Positions 20,172 to 30,082 of a stretch of DNA of 64,000 nt are shown here, piece after piece. The position numbers and the translations under genes were made by a program. The notes under the pieces were generated by a model, which did not search any database, was not told the origin of the DNA, and saw only the letters and a program-made list of their open reading frames with translations. The DNA lies in contig NZ_JAECZC010000086.1 of assembly GCF_016056305.1 (NCBI RefSeq), positions 183,165-247,164 on the forward strand, given 5' to 3'. Numbering within the stretch: position 1 is the stretch's first letter; the number at the start of each line of letters is the position of its first letter. This stretch comes from Amazonocrinis nigriterrae CENA67 (GTDB taxonomy: Bacteria; Cyanobacteriota; Cyanobacteriia; Cyanobacteriales; Nostocaceae).

Positions 20172-22379
20172 TCACTTAGTAACGGCAGACTTTTGCGACA
20201 CATAGCCAGATTCAGCAGAGTCTCTAGAATAGTAGAAGTAGCTGTCAGGCTCACTTTTAATATTCACACCGTTAATGACCATGCCCAAGACTTGTTGACC
20301 TGACTGTTTGAGAAACTCTTTAGCTGCATTGGCACTCGCATAGTTGATCACTCCAGGACGAACTACCAACATGATGCCGTCAGCTAACTTGCTTAAAACA
20401 GCAGCATCTGCCATTCCCGATAGGGGAGGAGTATCGAAAATTACAAAGTCGTATTCTTCTGTAAAGGAAGTGACTAATGTAGCCATCCTTTGAGAATCTA
20501 ACAATGCTACTGAGTTAGGTGGTACAACTCCGGAAGGAAGAACGTAAAGATAAGGCATTACTTCCTGTATAGCTATACGCATCGGAGATTGGTCAACTAT
20601 CACATTTGATAGCCCGACTGCGTTTGTCATTCCCCAGATATGATGCTGCACTGGACGGCGCATATCGGCATCAACTAGCAATACCCGATGTCCCAACTGA
20701 GCCATTGCTACGGCTAAATTTGCAGCCACCTCAGACTTGCCTTCTTTAGACACGCAACTACTAACTACGATCGCTTTTAGCTTTTTGTCCGAACTCAAGA
20801 ACTTCAAGTTAGCTTGTAGTATTTGATATGCATCACCAACAGGGAAATGAGGAATATCTCTGCCGATGACTCTAGGAATTTGCTGATCTGCCCCTGGCAG
20901 ATAATAACTTTTTTTACCATTACCACCGACTAAAGGTATCACACCTAGCAAAGTATATTGGAACAATTCCCTTGCTTCTTTTACTGTCTTCAACGAGCGA
21001 TCAATTAAATCCAACGTAAAGGCAGCCATGATACCAAGTAGTATACCAAGAACTCCTCCACCTGCAATAATTAAGGCTTTACGAGGCCCAGTGGGTTCAT
21101 CTGGTACTAAAGCAGGAGAGATAATACGAGCATTACCAATATTTTGGTTTTCTGCTACTTGGACTTCTTGCAGCCTCGTCAAAAGTGCCTCATAAGTTGT
21201 TTGAGACGCTTTCAACTTGCGTTCCAGTTGCCGCTCTATCTGTTCTAGTCGGGGTAAAACATTTACTCTTTGTTTATAAGCAGACAACTTACTCGATAGT
21301 GTCGCAATTTGTTGCGATAAACCGACCCGTTCTGCTTCGGTGGTAGCAAAATCTTGTATCAAGTTTTGGCGCAGTTCACCAATCTGCAAGTTTTGTAAAT
21401 TCTGTACATTTTCCAGAGGAATTTGCTGGTTGCTACCCACAGCTTGCTTGATACGATCTTCGAGCAAGCTGTTGAGGGCAGCGATTTTTTCTTGCAAGTT
21501 AATTATGGTGGGATGACCAGGTTGCAAACGAGTTTGCTCAACCGCCAATTGGTTTTGTGCTTCTTGAAGCTGAGTAAGCACTTGCTGAATTCCAGGTATT
21601 TGGCTCAAGGAAGCAAAAGTCACAGATTGGGATGAGTTAATACTACCCTGATTTTGCAATTTTTGTGACTTAGCAGTAACATTAGCGTATTGAGCTTGAG
21701 CTTGAGCAAGTTGCTGTTCTAAATTAGAAATTGTTTGAACTGCTAAACCTGCTTCTGATTCTAAATTGATTATTTTGTTTTCCTCTTTAAATCTACGAAG
21801 AGTTGACTCAGCCGCTCTTACAGATAGCTCAGTAGCAGGAAGCTCTTTCATGATAAACTTACGAGCAGAGACTGCTTCAGCCCGATTTGCCTCTATGTTG
21901 TTTTTGATATAAACTTCCATTAGCTGGTTGACAACTTTGGCAGCTAAATATGGATCTTCATCTTTATAGTAAATATCTAATACTTCAGTTCCTTTATAAT
22001 TCTTTGTCTTAAGTCTGTCAGTAAAATCTGGGATTGTCAGTAATTGACCTTGATCATCTTTTAAATTAAGTGTTCTGATAGTTTCCTGAATCACTGGAAC
22101 AGATTCAACTATTTTCGCTTGAGTTTCTAGAGGATTGTTTGTATTAACTAAAGGCTCTACTCTTCCTATGGCTTCGCCTAGACCAGTTAGTGATGTGCTA
22201 CGGTTCGTCTTCACCAACAAACTTCCTTGTGCCTCGTATGAAGGTTTCATAGAGAATGCTTGCAACGATGCTAGCGCAACAACAACTCCAAAAACACTTA
22301 CCGCTGCCAGCCAGCGTCGTTGTACAACAAGTAGATATGCCTGAAAATCTACCTCTTCCAAATTTTGTTTAGATTCCAT
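20172..22379 (-). CDS. Polysaccharide co-polymerase with tyrosine autokinase domain (Wzc-like)
   Basis: The 735-residue protein combines a Wzz chain-length domain (transmembrane near 26-46 and 435-456), a long periplasmic coiled coil (about 180-400, rich in Q, L and E), and a cytoplasmic bacterial tyrosine kinase. The kinase shows SKEGKSEVAANLA (Walker A), LLVDADMRRP (A') and VIFDTPP (Walker B). The last 25 residues carry a tyrosine cluster (YFYYSRDSAESGY) that is the expected autophosphorylation tail. It controls polymer length and export with an outer-membrane Wza protein, not found here. It is the first gene of the minus-strand cluster, so the cluster promoter should lie in 22380-22700. 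Confidence 0.94.
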   Translation of the reverse strand: MESKQNLEEVDFQAYLLVVQRRWLAAVSVFGVVVALASLQAFSMKPSYEAQGSLLVKTNRSTSLTGLGEAIGRVEPLVNTNNPLETQAKIVESVPVIQETIRTLNLKDDQGQLLTIPDFTDRLKTKNYKGTEVLDIYYKDEDPYLAAKVVNQLMEVYIKNNIEANRAEAVSARKFIMKELPATELSVRAAESTLRRFKEENKIINLESEAGLAVQTISNLEQQLAQAQAQYANVTAKSQKLQNQGSINSSQSVTFASLSQIPGIQQVLTQLQEAQNQLAVEQTRLQPGHPTIINLQEKIAALNSLLEDRIKQAVGSNQQIPLENVQNLQNLQIGELRQNLIQDFATTEAERVGLSQQIATLSSKLSAYKQRVNVLPRLEQIERQLERKLKASQTTYEALLTRLQEVQVAENQNIGNARIISPALVPDEPTGPRKALIIAGGGVLGILLGIMAAFTLDLIDRSLKTVKEARELFQYTLLGVIPLVGGNGKKSYYLPGADQQIPRVIGRDIPHFPVGDAYQILQANLKFLSSDKKLKAIVVSSCVSKEGKSEVAANLAVAMAQLGHRVLLVDADMRRPVQHHIWGMTNAVGLSNVIVDQSPMRIAIQEVMPYLYVLPSGVVPPNSVALLDSQRMATLVTSFTEEYDFVIFDTPPLSGMADAAVLSKLADGIMLVVRPGVINYASANAAKEFLKQSGQQVLGMVINGVNIKSEPDSYFYYSRDSAESGYVSQKSAVTK

Positions 22380-22574
22380 AGTTATTGCAGAGATTATTGC
22401 TTTTATTGATGGTCAGCTTACTTTTTTAGAGGACTCCAGAAATTCAGCTGCTGCAAACAAAATTGATGCAGCCTGATCTGGATGTGAGTAATGTGGGCAA
22501 GTAATTATCCAAATTTAATACGAACTGAGAAAAAGTATCAACAATCAGAACTATATGCTTCATATGTCATATCC

Positions 22575-22700
22575 ATGACCATAGAACAGGCAGGTAGCTC
22601 CCAAGTTTTGAATTTAATGTACCGAAGAGGCAGACTCACTCAATCACTACAATTAACCATAAAACAAATGCCACAGGCTGTAAAACAAGTAGTACTCTAG
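22575..22700 (+). CDS. Possible 41-residue peptide divergent from the autokinase gene
   Basis: A frame beginning MTIEQAGSS at 22575 (or in-frame upstream at 22491) ends YRRGRLTQSLQLTIKQMPQ plus a short tail at 22700. The C-terminal half looks like an amphipathic helix. No family is recognised and no strong ribosome site is seen. It may be chance. Confidence 0.18.
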   Translation: MTIEQAGSSQVLNLMYRRGRLTQSLQLTIKQMPQAVKQVVL

Positions 22701-24027
22701 GTGATATTCAACTACCTAACTTGTACAGGTACTAGCATGTAGACCATGTATTTTTAGAGACAAGTATCCTATATATTAACCTTATTCACTGGCAGATACA
22801 CTACAAACAACCATAAGGTCAGGCAGGAGAGACTGAGATCATCAAGACCATCGAAGCCTAACTCCTAAATCAAACATGATACATTTAATTTAGAGCGTTA
22901 TTATTTTTGCATTTATAAATACAACTTGAATAAACATACCAGATATAAGTAAATGTAGTCAATACTACTGTTGACAAAAATGTCGACAAACAATGTGTAT
23001 TAGTGGTTACTCTTAAGCTTGGAGATTGACTGTGATGCCTCTGAAAGATTAATGATTGTTGTCTTAGACAATCAATAATATAGATTAAATACAGCGAAAA
23101 TTTTTGCGCTTCATCAAGCTTATAAGCTTTATTAGTAGATAATATACGGGTTACTTCAGTCTAATCTAGACTAAGATTAAAGCCTCACTAGGCCATGTTA
23201 CTTGATCACTGCTATTCTAGAAACGAACATCAAATCTATAAAAACCAGATTTGATTTTTAAAAAAAATTAAGGGATAATACCGAGAAGCACACAAATCTA
23301 ATAGTAACAATCATGAATCAGCTTTTACAAGCTGCAACCCAGACTTCAAGAGTTGTACATCAAGCGTTCACGCAGTTCCAAAACCTAGAAATTTACATTA
23401 GCGGTATACAAAGTTGATGAGATGTCTGGCTACAAGCAACTCTTGCATCTCAAATCAGGTGGCGTATGTTCATAATAGTATTCTAGTCAGGGTCTGAATA
23501 CTTTATTGAAGAGTTTGCTATTTTTCTAAAGTCATTAGTTGGTAAGTATACTCGTGTATTACTTATCATGCTTAATTCTTGGCGTCTGTGCAAGAAAAAC
23601 TAGCATGTTTCCAGATGAAACATCCAGTATTGGTATTATTTCCTTATGCTTGTATCCACGCAGCAATGTACTGACTACCATTTCTCGTTGAAGTTTATGC
23701 TTATTTTGGCAGTTTTCGATCAACTCCTAAGCGCGATCGCATCCATATTGTTGTACCCTAAGTTTAGTTATAAAAATTACTCTTATTATTTGTACATATA
23801 CTTATCACGAATGATTCTGGTTGACTAGATTCAGTTTATATTTACAGTAAATTTATGAAAAATTTATCTTAATCCAATTCTATGACGCAAACGTTAAGTT
23901 CAATCCTATCTTTTATTAAAAAAATAAAGTAATTATGAAATTGCCAATGATCACTGTCGATTGTAACTTGAGATAACCGAGAAATATTCCCTTAACCTTT
24001 TGCTGTTTCTAGTAAATTTCAAAACAC
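22701..24027. other. Long gene-free leader region between the two polysaccharide gene groups
   Basis: About 1.3 kb of A+T-rich DNA with many stops in all frames. Small frames, such as 34 codons from 23312 and 60 codons at 23646, have no support. The size suggests promoters for one or both divergent groups or decayed genes. I recognise no defined site. Confidence 0.35.
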
Positions 24028-24477
24028 ATGAGTAATCATCAATTAAGAACGCCAGTAGTTTTTATCATCTTCAAACGCCCAAACACTACAGAAAAGGTAT
24101 TTGAAACAATTCGCCAAGCGAAACCACCAAAAATTTTGGTTATAGCAGATGGGCCACGAACTGAGCTTCCTGGCGAAGCAGAAAAGTGTGAAGCTACTCG
24201 TGCAATTATTCAGCGAGTTGACTGGAATTGCGAAATCTTGACTAACTACTCTGAAGTTAATTTAGGCTGTAATAAACGAGTTTCCAGTGGTTTATATTGG
24301 GTTTTTGAACAAGTAAAATATGATCCTAATTTAAAATTACGTATCAAAAGGAAAATCAAAAGACTTAAGAATATTTCAACTAGACTGCCAAAATCTCTGG
24401 AAAGTAAAAAAATAATAGGAACGCAACTGGAATCTTCTAGTAGCTTAAGTGGGTACGATATATCATCCTCTCCTTGA
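24028..24477 (+). pseudogene. Truncated, chimeric copy of a GT2-like glycosyltransferase
   Basis: The first 98 residues closely match the start of the intact gene at 26117 (MSNxQL, KVFETIRQAKPPK versus RVFEAIRAAKPPK, and RVSSGLYWVFEQ versus RVSSGISWVFEQ). Just after VFEQ the match stops, exactly before the metal-binding acidic residues (ILEDDCYPNP) of the intact copy. The last 50 residues are basic and serine-rich (LRIKRKIKRLKNIS) and look like another protein's tail. Leader DNA before the ATG is also shared (TCAAAACACATGAGTAA). Without the catalytic half it should be inactive. It is 149 residues against 314. Confidence 0.8.
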
Positions 24478-24565
24478 TTAAATTACTTAAATTAATCGCA
24501 ACAAGATTAATTTGTAGACTTCTGGTTTTTTCAATGCAATTATTAATCAATAATTATAACTTATA

Positions 24566-25828
24566 ATGCAAATTTTACTAATTAATAGTTCTGATATTGA
24601 GGGTGGCGCGGCTCGTGCTGCCTACCGTTTACATCAAGGATTACAGTATATTGGTGTCACCTCACACATGCTGGTGCATGAGAAATCTAGTAACGATAAA
24701 ACAGTATCTGCGCCTAAGATAGCACTGTTTCAAGGCATAGCACGAGCAAAAAAGACAGTTGAGACTTTGCCATTAAAATTTTATCGTCAACGAAGTAAAA
24801 CTCCATATTCTCTTCAGTGGTTACCAGATACAATTGTTCCGAAAGTGAATCAAATTAATCCAGATATCATTAATCTGCACTGGATTAATGCTGGATTTAT
24901 GCAGATAGAAACAATTGCCAAGCTTGAGCGTCCTTTGGTTTGGACATTGCATGATATGTGGCCATTTACCGGAGGGTGTCATTACAGTGGCGATTGCGAA
25001 GGCTACTTAAAATTCTGTGGTGGCTGTCCCCAGCTAGGTGGTAATAAAAATTGGGACTTATCTAGTTGGACATGGCAACGCAAAGCTAAGGCGTGGACAA
25101 ATTTGAATCTGACAATTGTTTCACCTAGTAATTGGTTAGCCAATTGCGCCAGAGCTAGTTCTTTGTTTAAAAATTTGCAAATCGAAGTGATTCCCAATGG
25201 AATTGATACTCAAAAGTATAGACCTATCAAGAAACCTATTGCACAAGAACTGCTGAATTTACCTCAAGATAAACAACTTATTTTATTTGGAGCATTATAT
25301 GCAACTAGTGACCCACGCAAGGGATTTCATTTATTAAAACAGGCATTGGAAAGTCTCAGTAAATCCGGTTGGAAAGATAGGTTAGAAGTAGCTATTTTAG
25401 GAGCATCTCAGCCTGAAAATCCTCCTGATTTTGGCTTTAAGGCTCACTACTTAGGGATATGTAAAGATGATATATCTTTAGCTTTGGTTTATTCAGCAGC
25501 AGATGTATTTGTTTTACCTTCTATTGAAGAAAATCTGGCGAACACAGTCATGGAAGCGATCGCCTGTGCTACACCCTGTGTTGCTTTCAATATTGGTGGC
25601 ACATCTGATATGATTGAGCATCAGATCAATGGTTATTTAGCCGAGCCTTTCAAAATTGAAGACTTGGCTCAAGGAATTGCTTGGGTACTACAAAATCAAG
25701 AAAGGTACGATAAGTTATCCTATCATTCTCGTGAAAAGGCAGAACAAAAGTTTTCTTTAGAAATTCAAGCAAATCGGTATATTTCACTTTTCGAAGAAAT
25801 TGTTCATAAATATAATAACATAATATGA
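24566..25828 (+). CDS. Glycosyltransferase family 4
   Basis: The 420-residue protein begins MQILLINSSDIEGGAARAAY, the start of a GT-B subgroup found in colanic-acid-like clusters. It contains WTLHDMWPFTGGCHY, a cysteine-rich CEGYLKFCGGCPQLG segment, IPNGIDTQKYRP and the donor-site region FVLPSIEENLANTVMEAIAC. The DMWxxTGGC motif is characteristic of this subgroup. It sits between two copies of a GT2-like gene and should act in repeat-unit assembly in the cytoplasm. The sugar is not known. The ATG at 24566 fits. Confidence 0.9.
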   Translation: MQILLINSSDIEGGAARAAYRLHQGLQYIGVTSHMLVHEKSSNDKTVSAPKIALFQGIARAKKTVETLPLKFYRQRSKTPYSLQWLPDTIVPKVNQINPDIINLHWINAGFMQIETIAKLERPLVWTLHDMWPFTGGCHYSGDCEGYLKFCGGCPQLGGNKNWDLSSWTWQRKAKAWTNLNLTIVSPSNWLANCARASSLFKNLQIEVIPNGIDTQKYRPIKKPIAQELLNLPQDKQLILFGALYATSDPRKGFHLLKQALESLSKSGWKDRLEVAILGASQPENPPDFGFKAHYLGICKDDISLALVYSAADVFVLPSIEENLANTVMEAIACATPCVAFNIGGTSDMIEHQINGYLAEPFKIEDLAQGIAWVLQNQERYDKLSYHSREKAEQKFSLEIQANRYISLFEEIVHKYNNII

Positions 25829-26071
25829 ATTCAACAGGATGAAAAACTTGATATTTACAGCGATTGCGTAAATAATTTATGGGTAAGCATTCAGGTGTTG
25901 GGGGTATTGACAAGAGTGACAATGGAGCGGTTACAAGATACTGTCAATTTGTTGACGGTTGTTCAAGCTTGTCGCCGTCAAAGATGTTCTGTAATTGCGT
26001 TTTTTGAGCAAGCTATCAAAGCAATGCTTAACCCTACCATACAGACCCCTTCTTTAATTTCTCAAGTTTAG
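25829..26071 (+). mobile_element. Remnant of a transposase C-terminus (IS66-like)
   Basis: In frame after the GT4 stop, the DNA translates to an open stretch that ends VLGVLTRVTMERLQDTVNLL, TVVQACRRQRCSVIAFFEQ and SLISQV, with TAG at 26069-26071. The pattern 'ERL...TVVQTCR-Q--S---FL' is what I recall from the end of IS66-family transposases. Nothing upstream codes for the catalytic domain and no inverted repeats are seen. It is a relic between two glycosyltransferase genes and may mark the recombination that made the truncated copy. Confidence 0.5.
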
Positions 26072-26116
26072 ACCTGAATCCTTGCTTTTCCTCATTGATA
26101 GGAAATCTCAAAACAC

Positions 26117-27061
26117 ATGAGTAACAATCAACTAAAAACACCAGTAGCTTTTCTCATATTTAACAGACCAGATACAACTAAGAGAGTATTTGAAGCCATT
26201 CGTGCAGCTAAACCACCAAAGCTTTTAGTCATCGCAGATGGCCCACGCGCAGACCGTTCTGGTGAGGCAGAAAAGTGTGAAGCTTGTCGTGCGATTATTG
26301 ATGGTGTGGATTGGCAATGTGAGGTTATAAAAAATTATTCTGACGTAAATATGGGCTGCGGATTGCGCGTTTCCAGTGGTATTAGCTGGGTATTTGAGCA
26401 GTTAGAAGAAGCAATTATTTTAGAAGATGATTGTTATCCAAATCCTACATTTTTTCAATTTTGTGAAATCATGTTAGCAAAATATCGTCATGATGAAAGG
26501 ATTATGATGATTAGTGGAACAAATTATTTAGAAGAATGGAAATCGGATATTCAAAGCTATCATTTCTCTTACTATGGTGGAATTTGGGGATGGGCATCAT
26601 GGGCAAGAGCTTGGAAATATTATGATTATGATATGAAATTATGGGCTAAAAGTGAAGTGCAAAATCGTATACGAGATATCATTTCAAATGACGATCAATA
26701 TCAAAATAGAGAAAAAGTTTTTTGGCAAACCTACAATAAAAAAATTGATACATGGGATTACCAGTGGGGTTTTGCGCGTTTGTCACAATCTGGTTTATCA
26801 ATAGTTCCTGCTGTCAACTTAATCTCTAACCTTGGTTTTGGTGAGGATGCCACTCACACAAAGTATAGCAATTCGCAGGTAGCAGAAATGAAAACTCTTT
26901 CTCTAAAAATACCAATAGAAAGTAACGATATAACTGTAGTTGATAGAGATTATGATCGTAAATTATTTAACAAGCTTATCAGAAAGACAAACTTATTCAA
27001 TAGAGTTAAAATGAAAGTTTTAAATTTCAAAGCAACTGAACTTATTACAAAGCAGAATTAA
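26117..27061 (+). CDS. GT2-like glycosyltransferase (HlpA-type sugar transferase)
   Basis: This 314-residue protein has a GT-A start (VAFLIFNRPDTTKRVFEAIR and LLVIADGPR, residues 9-45), the acidic metal site AIILEDDCYPNPTFF (about 96-110), and an aromatic GGIWGWASWARAW segment. This is the pattern of 'hemolytic protein HlpA-like' methyltransferase-associated sugar transferases of cyanobacterial polysaccharide clusters. It is the intact paralogue of the truncated gene at 24028. The next gene, a pyruvyl transferase, starts 66 bp downstream, so they are probably co-transcribed. Specificity is unknown. Confidence 0.85.
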   Translation: MSNNQLKTPVAFLIFNRPDTTKRVFEAIRAAKPPKLLVIADGPRADRSGEAEKCEACRAIIDGVDWQCEVIKNYSDVNMGCGLRVSSGISWVFEQLEEAIILEDDCYPNPTFFQFCEIMLAKYRHDERIMMISGTNYLEEWKSDIQSYHFSYYGGIWGWASWARAWKYYDYDMKLWAKSEVQNRIRDIISNDDQYQNREKVFWQTYNKKIDTWDYQWGFARLSQSGLSIVPAVNLISNLGFGEDATHTKYSNSQVAEMKTLSLKIPIESNDITVVDRDYDRKLFNKLIRKTNLFNRVKMKVLNFKATELITKQN

Positions 27062-27127
27062 TTAAAGAGTATCTACTTTAATGTCAGTTACCAATAATAT
27101 CAAGTATCAATATAAGGAGGGTTCCAT

Positions 27128-28075
27128 ATGAAACTTATTACCATTCTAGACACAGCAGCTTGCAGCTCAAATATTGGCGATCAAATCATTATGGATGCTG
27201 TGAATCGAAATTTAAATGATTTGTTTCCTGATGCTTTTTTTCTGAGAACCCATACTCATGATGTAATATCTAAAACTTCCTATAGATATATCCAAACTAG
27301 TGAATTTGTAATTGTAGGAGGTACAAATCTTTTATCCTCTAATATGAATTCATACAATCAATGGAAAGTTAGTTTATGGGATTCCTTATTTGTTAAGGAT
27401 ATAATATTAATGGGTGTAGGTTGGTGGCAATATCAAAAAAAGCCTAATTCATATACCAATATTTTGTACAATAGGCTGCTGAACAAAAATTATTTTCATT
27501 CTGTAAGGGATGGCTATAGTGAGCAAAATTTAAAATCTATAGGTATTACAAATGTTATTAATACTTCTTGCCCAACAATGTGGTCTTTAACAGAAGATCA
27601 TTGTACTAAAATACCTACAAAAAAAAGTAATGCTGTATTAGTTACTTTTACTGAGTATAACCAAAAGCTAGATTATGATACTAAGTTAATTAATATTTTG
27701 AGTCAAGAGTACGAGAAAATCTATTTTTGGACACAACAGCCTAAGGACTACGAATATACTAGAAGTATATGTGGAGACTCTGTTGTTTATCTTAAACCAA
27801 ATTTAAAAGCATTAGATGAGATTTTATCGAGTGGTCATATCGACTATGTGGGTACTAGATTACATGCAGGTGTTAGAGCATTACAACATCAAAGAAGAAC
27901 GTTGATTCTCTCTGTAGACAATAGAGCAGTAGAAATCGCTAAGGATACTAATTTGCCAACTGTAAAAAGGGAAGATATAGAATCTATCAGCAGTTGGATT
28001 AATTCAAGTTATGAGACTCGAATTAAACTCCCCCTTGACAATATCAATGAGTGGAAAAATCAATTCCGAGAATAA
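27128..28075 (+). CDS. Polysaccharide pyruvyl transferase family protein
   Basis: The 315-residue protein matches the family that ketalates sugars with pyruvate from phosphoenolpyruvate, adding negative charge to the polymer (CsaB/WcaK family). Family features are the start with DTAACSSNIGDQIIMDAV, FVIVGGTNLL, SVRDGYSEQNLKSIGI, and the C-terminal VGTRLHAGVRALQHQ, in which the conserved His/Arg bind substrate. A near-perfect Shine-Dalgarno AAGGAGG lies at about 27114-27120, unusually strong for this region, and fixes the ATG at 27128. It is the last gene of the plus-strand polysaccharide group. Confidence 0.87.
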   Translation: MKLITILDTAACSSNIGDQIIMDAVNRNLNDLFPDAFFLRTHTHDVISKTSYRYIQTSEFVIVGGTNLLSSNMNSYNQWKVSLWDSLFVKDIILMGVGWWQYQKKPNSYTNILYNRLLNKNYFHSVRDGYSEQNLKSIGITNVINTSCPTMWSLTEDHCTKIPTKKSNAVLVTFTEYNQKLDYDTKLINILSQEYEKIYFWTQQPKDYEYTRSICGDSVVYLKPNLKALDEILSSGHIDYVGTRLHAGVRALQHQRRTLILSVDNRAVEIAKDTNLPTVKREDIESISSWINSSYETRIKLPLDNINEWKNQFRE

Positions 28076-28209
28076 GTTAATTTTTTGGCTAGTGATTAAT
28101 AGTGATTTAATAGTAGTGATCAATAACCTGAAACACAGATTTTCTAGATATAAATCTTAGTCATTTTGTGAAGTGTGTAAGTCCTATTTGTATCTGTTTG
28201 TAGTGTTCT

Positions 28210-28237
28210 GTAAAGACGTTGCCTGCAACGTCTTTAC
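28210..28237. repeat. Perfect palindromic hairpin between convergent genes
   Basis: GTAAAGACGTTGC at 28210-28222 is the reverse complement of 28225-28237, with two bases between. There is no T-run on either side. Similar 'TAGAGACG...CGTCTCTA' palindromes are common in Nostocales, and a related one is at 46641-46669. It may act as a two-way transcription end for the pyruvyl transferase and DnaJ genes. The rest of 28076-28373 is featureless. Confidence 0.55.
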
Positions 28238-28373
28238 ATTTAAACAGAGTGTAATTGAGCTAGATTGTTCACAGTCGGAAAACCTGCCTACCGCGCCTCC
28301 CTGTTGACTGTCAGCTGTTAGCGGTCAACGACCCTGACAAGTGGCTATGCAATGAATGTGTGTTTTAGCTGAT

Positions 28374-29372
28374 TCACAATTTAACTTGTTGCAAGTGAGT
28401 GCGGGGATTATAAATACGTATAGCCCGGATTTTTTCATAATATTCCCGCTCTTGTTGGCTGAGGTCTTTTGGTGGAACGATCGCTACCTTCACCAACTGA
28501 TCGCCACGTCCACCTTTAGCTATAGGCCAACCTTTGCCCCGTAAACGCAGGGATTGACCAGAACGCACCCCCGCAGGAAGCTTGACATTAACTGCACCAT
28601 CAGGCGTTGGTACATCTATTGATGCTCCTAAAGCAGCTTCATCTGGCGTAATTGGCACTTCACAAACTAGATTATCACCCTCAATTTGGAAGAAAGAGTG
28701 CGGTTGCAGTTCTACCTTGAGATATAAATCACCCCGTTGTTGAGTCATCGGATTGATTTGACCTTTGCCTCGCACACGCAGACGAGTACCAGGTTTAGCC
28801 CCAGCAGGGATACGAACATCTATTGTTTCATTACCTAAACTGAAGCGCTTTTGTACACCTGCAAACGCTTCTGCAAAAGTGAGGGCGATCGCGGCTTCGC
28901 TATCCTGGCCAGCACTAGCACCAGCATCTTGAAAACCATAATCACCAAAGCCACCAAAACCTCCACCGGGTCTACCAGTGGAAGTACGGTAAGAGTAGCT
29001 TTGACGACCACCACGAGGACTAGCACCACCAAAACGTCCTAGTAGCTCGTTGATAAACTCATCAAAGTTACCATATTGACTGAAGTCGAAGCCACCCATA
29101 TCAACGCCAGCAGCACCAGATGGGAAGCCTTCACCAGCTTGTTTCCAATATTGCCCAAATTGATCATATTTTTTGCGTTTGTCTGGGTCTGATAACACTT
29201 CATAAGCTTCATTAACTTCTTTGAAGCGTGCTTCTGCTTGTTTGTTTCCTGGGTTAACATCAGGATGATATTTGCGAGCTAGTTTACGAAATGCTTGTTT
29301 AATTTCCTCTTGACTGGCAGTCTTACTAACTCCCAAAATTCCGTAATAGTCTTTGAAGTCGGTTGCAGCCAT
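28374..29372 (-). CDS. DnaJ-family co-chaperone without zinc finger (type B, CbpA-like)
   Basis: The 332-residue protein stimulates DnaK ATPase through its J domain (residues 6-70, with HPD at 36-38). A Gly/Phe-rich linker (about 75-150) follows, then the two beta-sandwich substrate-binding domains (about 155-325). No CxxCxGxG zinc repeats are present, so it is type B like CbpA or eukaryotic DNAJB rather than canonical DnaJ. AGGAGG eight bases before the ATG supports the start. No dnaK or grpE is in the window. It is likely one of several cyanobacterial J proteins. Confidence 0.93.
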   Translation of the reverse strand: MAATDFKDYYGILGVSKTASQEEIKQAFRKLARKYHPDVNPGNKQAEARFKEVNEAYEVLSDPDKRKKYDQFGQYWKQAGEGFPSGAAGVDMGGFDFSQYGNFDEFINELLGRFGGASPRGGRQSYSYRTSTGRPGGGFGGFGDYGFQDAGASAGQDSEAAIALTFAEAFAGVQKRFSLGNETIDVRIPAGAKPGTRLRVRGKGQINPMTQQRGDLYLKVELQPHSFFQIEGDNLVCEVPITPDEAALGASIDVPTPDGAVNVKLPAGVRSGQSLRLRGKGWPIAKGGRGDQLVKVAIVPPKDLSQQEREYYEKIRAIRIYNPRTHLQQVKL

Positions 29373-29492
29373 CTACCAGCCTCCTGTAAAAATTTCCGTT
29401 ATGTTTATTTTTATGATGTGAGTTTTGCTGTTTGACAGGTATAATACCAAGCAAAAAGATTCTGACTTTAAATTAACAAATAATACAGAAAA

Positions 29493-30002
29493 TCAAGTGT
29501 GGTTCTTGCTCAACACTCCAGCGCAATTTCCGTACTCGCAATTGCCCAGAAAGCGAATCAAGCTGTCTAGACCTTCTTCTAAGCTTGGAGGTGCATCACG
29601 GAGTTGGCGGTGCATTCGGAAGATGACTTCTTCTGGAACCTGACGCGTCCGCTTTTTATTACGTGCTAAGCACAGCCAAACTGGTGTACTCACCCAAATT
29701 CCGGTAATGTTAGTAAAGCCTAAGTCGCGTCCTAAGACTATGACTTCACGGCGATGGCGTCGCTGAGCGTTGGTAGCGTCAAAAATTGCCGTTTTTCCTG
29801 TGGCGATCGCTTGTTGAAATTGTCGCTCAATTTCCTGCCAAATCAGGAACCACGGCCCCTGAAACGCTTCTGAATTGAAAAGTTGCCCCCGGATAGCATC
29901 CGTAGAAATCAGCTGCATCTGGGGGTATTGTGTAATTAATTTTTGTGCCAAAGTTGACTTACCGCTACCAGGAAGCCCAATTAATAACAAGAGTTTGGTC
30001 AT
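29493..30002 (-). CDS. P-loop kinase/ATPase (AAA_33, polynucleotide-kinase-like)
   Basis: This 169-residue protein has a Walker A GLPGSGKST at residues 9-17, an ISTDAIRGQLF region like the acceptor-site segment of small-molecule and polynucleotide kinases, IFDATN near residue 74, and a lid-type RNKKRTRQVPEEVI. The fold is a single kinase domain without any phosphatase domain. It should phosphorylate a small molecule or nucleic acid end in the cytoplasm, but the substrate is unknown. It lies between dnaJ-like and glgC genes on the same strand, with a separate repeat-filled gap before it. Confidence 0.8.
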   Translation of the reverse strand: MTKLLLLIGLPGSGKSTLAQKLITQYPQMQLISTDAIRGQLFNSEAFQGPWFLIWQEIERQFQQAIATGKTAIFDATNAQRRHRREVIVLGRDLGFTNITGIWVSTPVWLCLARNKKRTRQVPEEVIFRMHRQLRDAPPSLEEGLDSLIRFLGNCEYGNCAGVLSKNHT

Positions 30003-30082
30003 TTGTCTTTTGTCCTTTGTCAGTAGTCAGTTGTCAGTTGTGTTTTGCTACTGACTACTGACTACTGACCACTGACTCTTGA
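30003..30082. repeat. Short tandem repeats between glgC and the P-loop kinase gene
   Basis: The gap is filled with variants of CAGTTGT and ACTGACTACTG repeated back to back. It is the same repeat family seen near 36365-36430, 52680-52720 and 61490-61565. No coding signal is present. Confidence 0.65.

Noticed and set aside
23646..23828. 60-codon frame in the divergent gap
   Set aside because: Low-complexity hydrophobic translation of A+T-rich DNA, no ribosome site.
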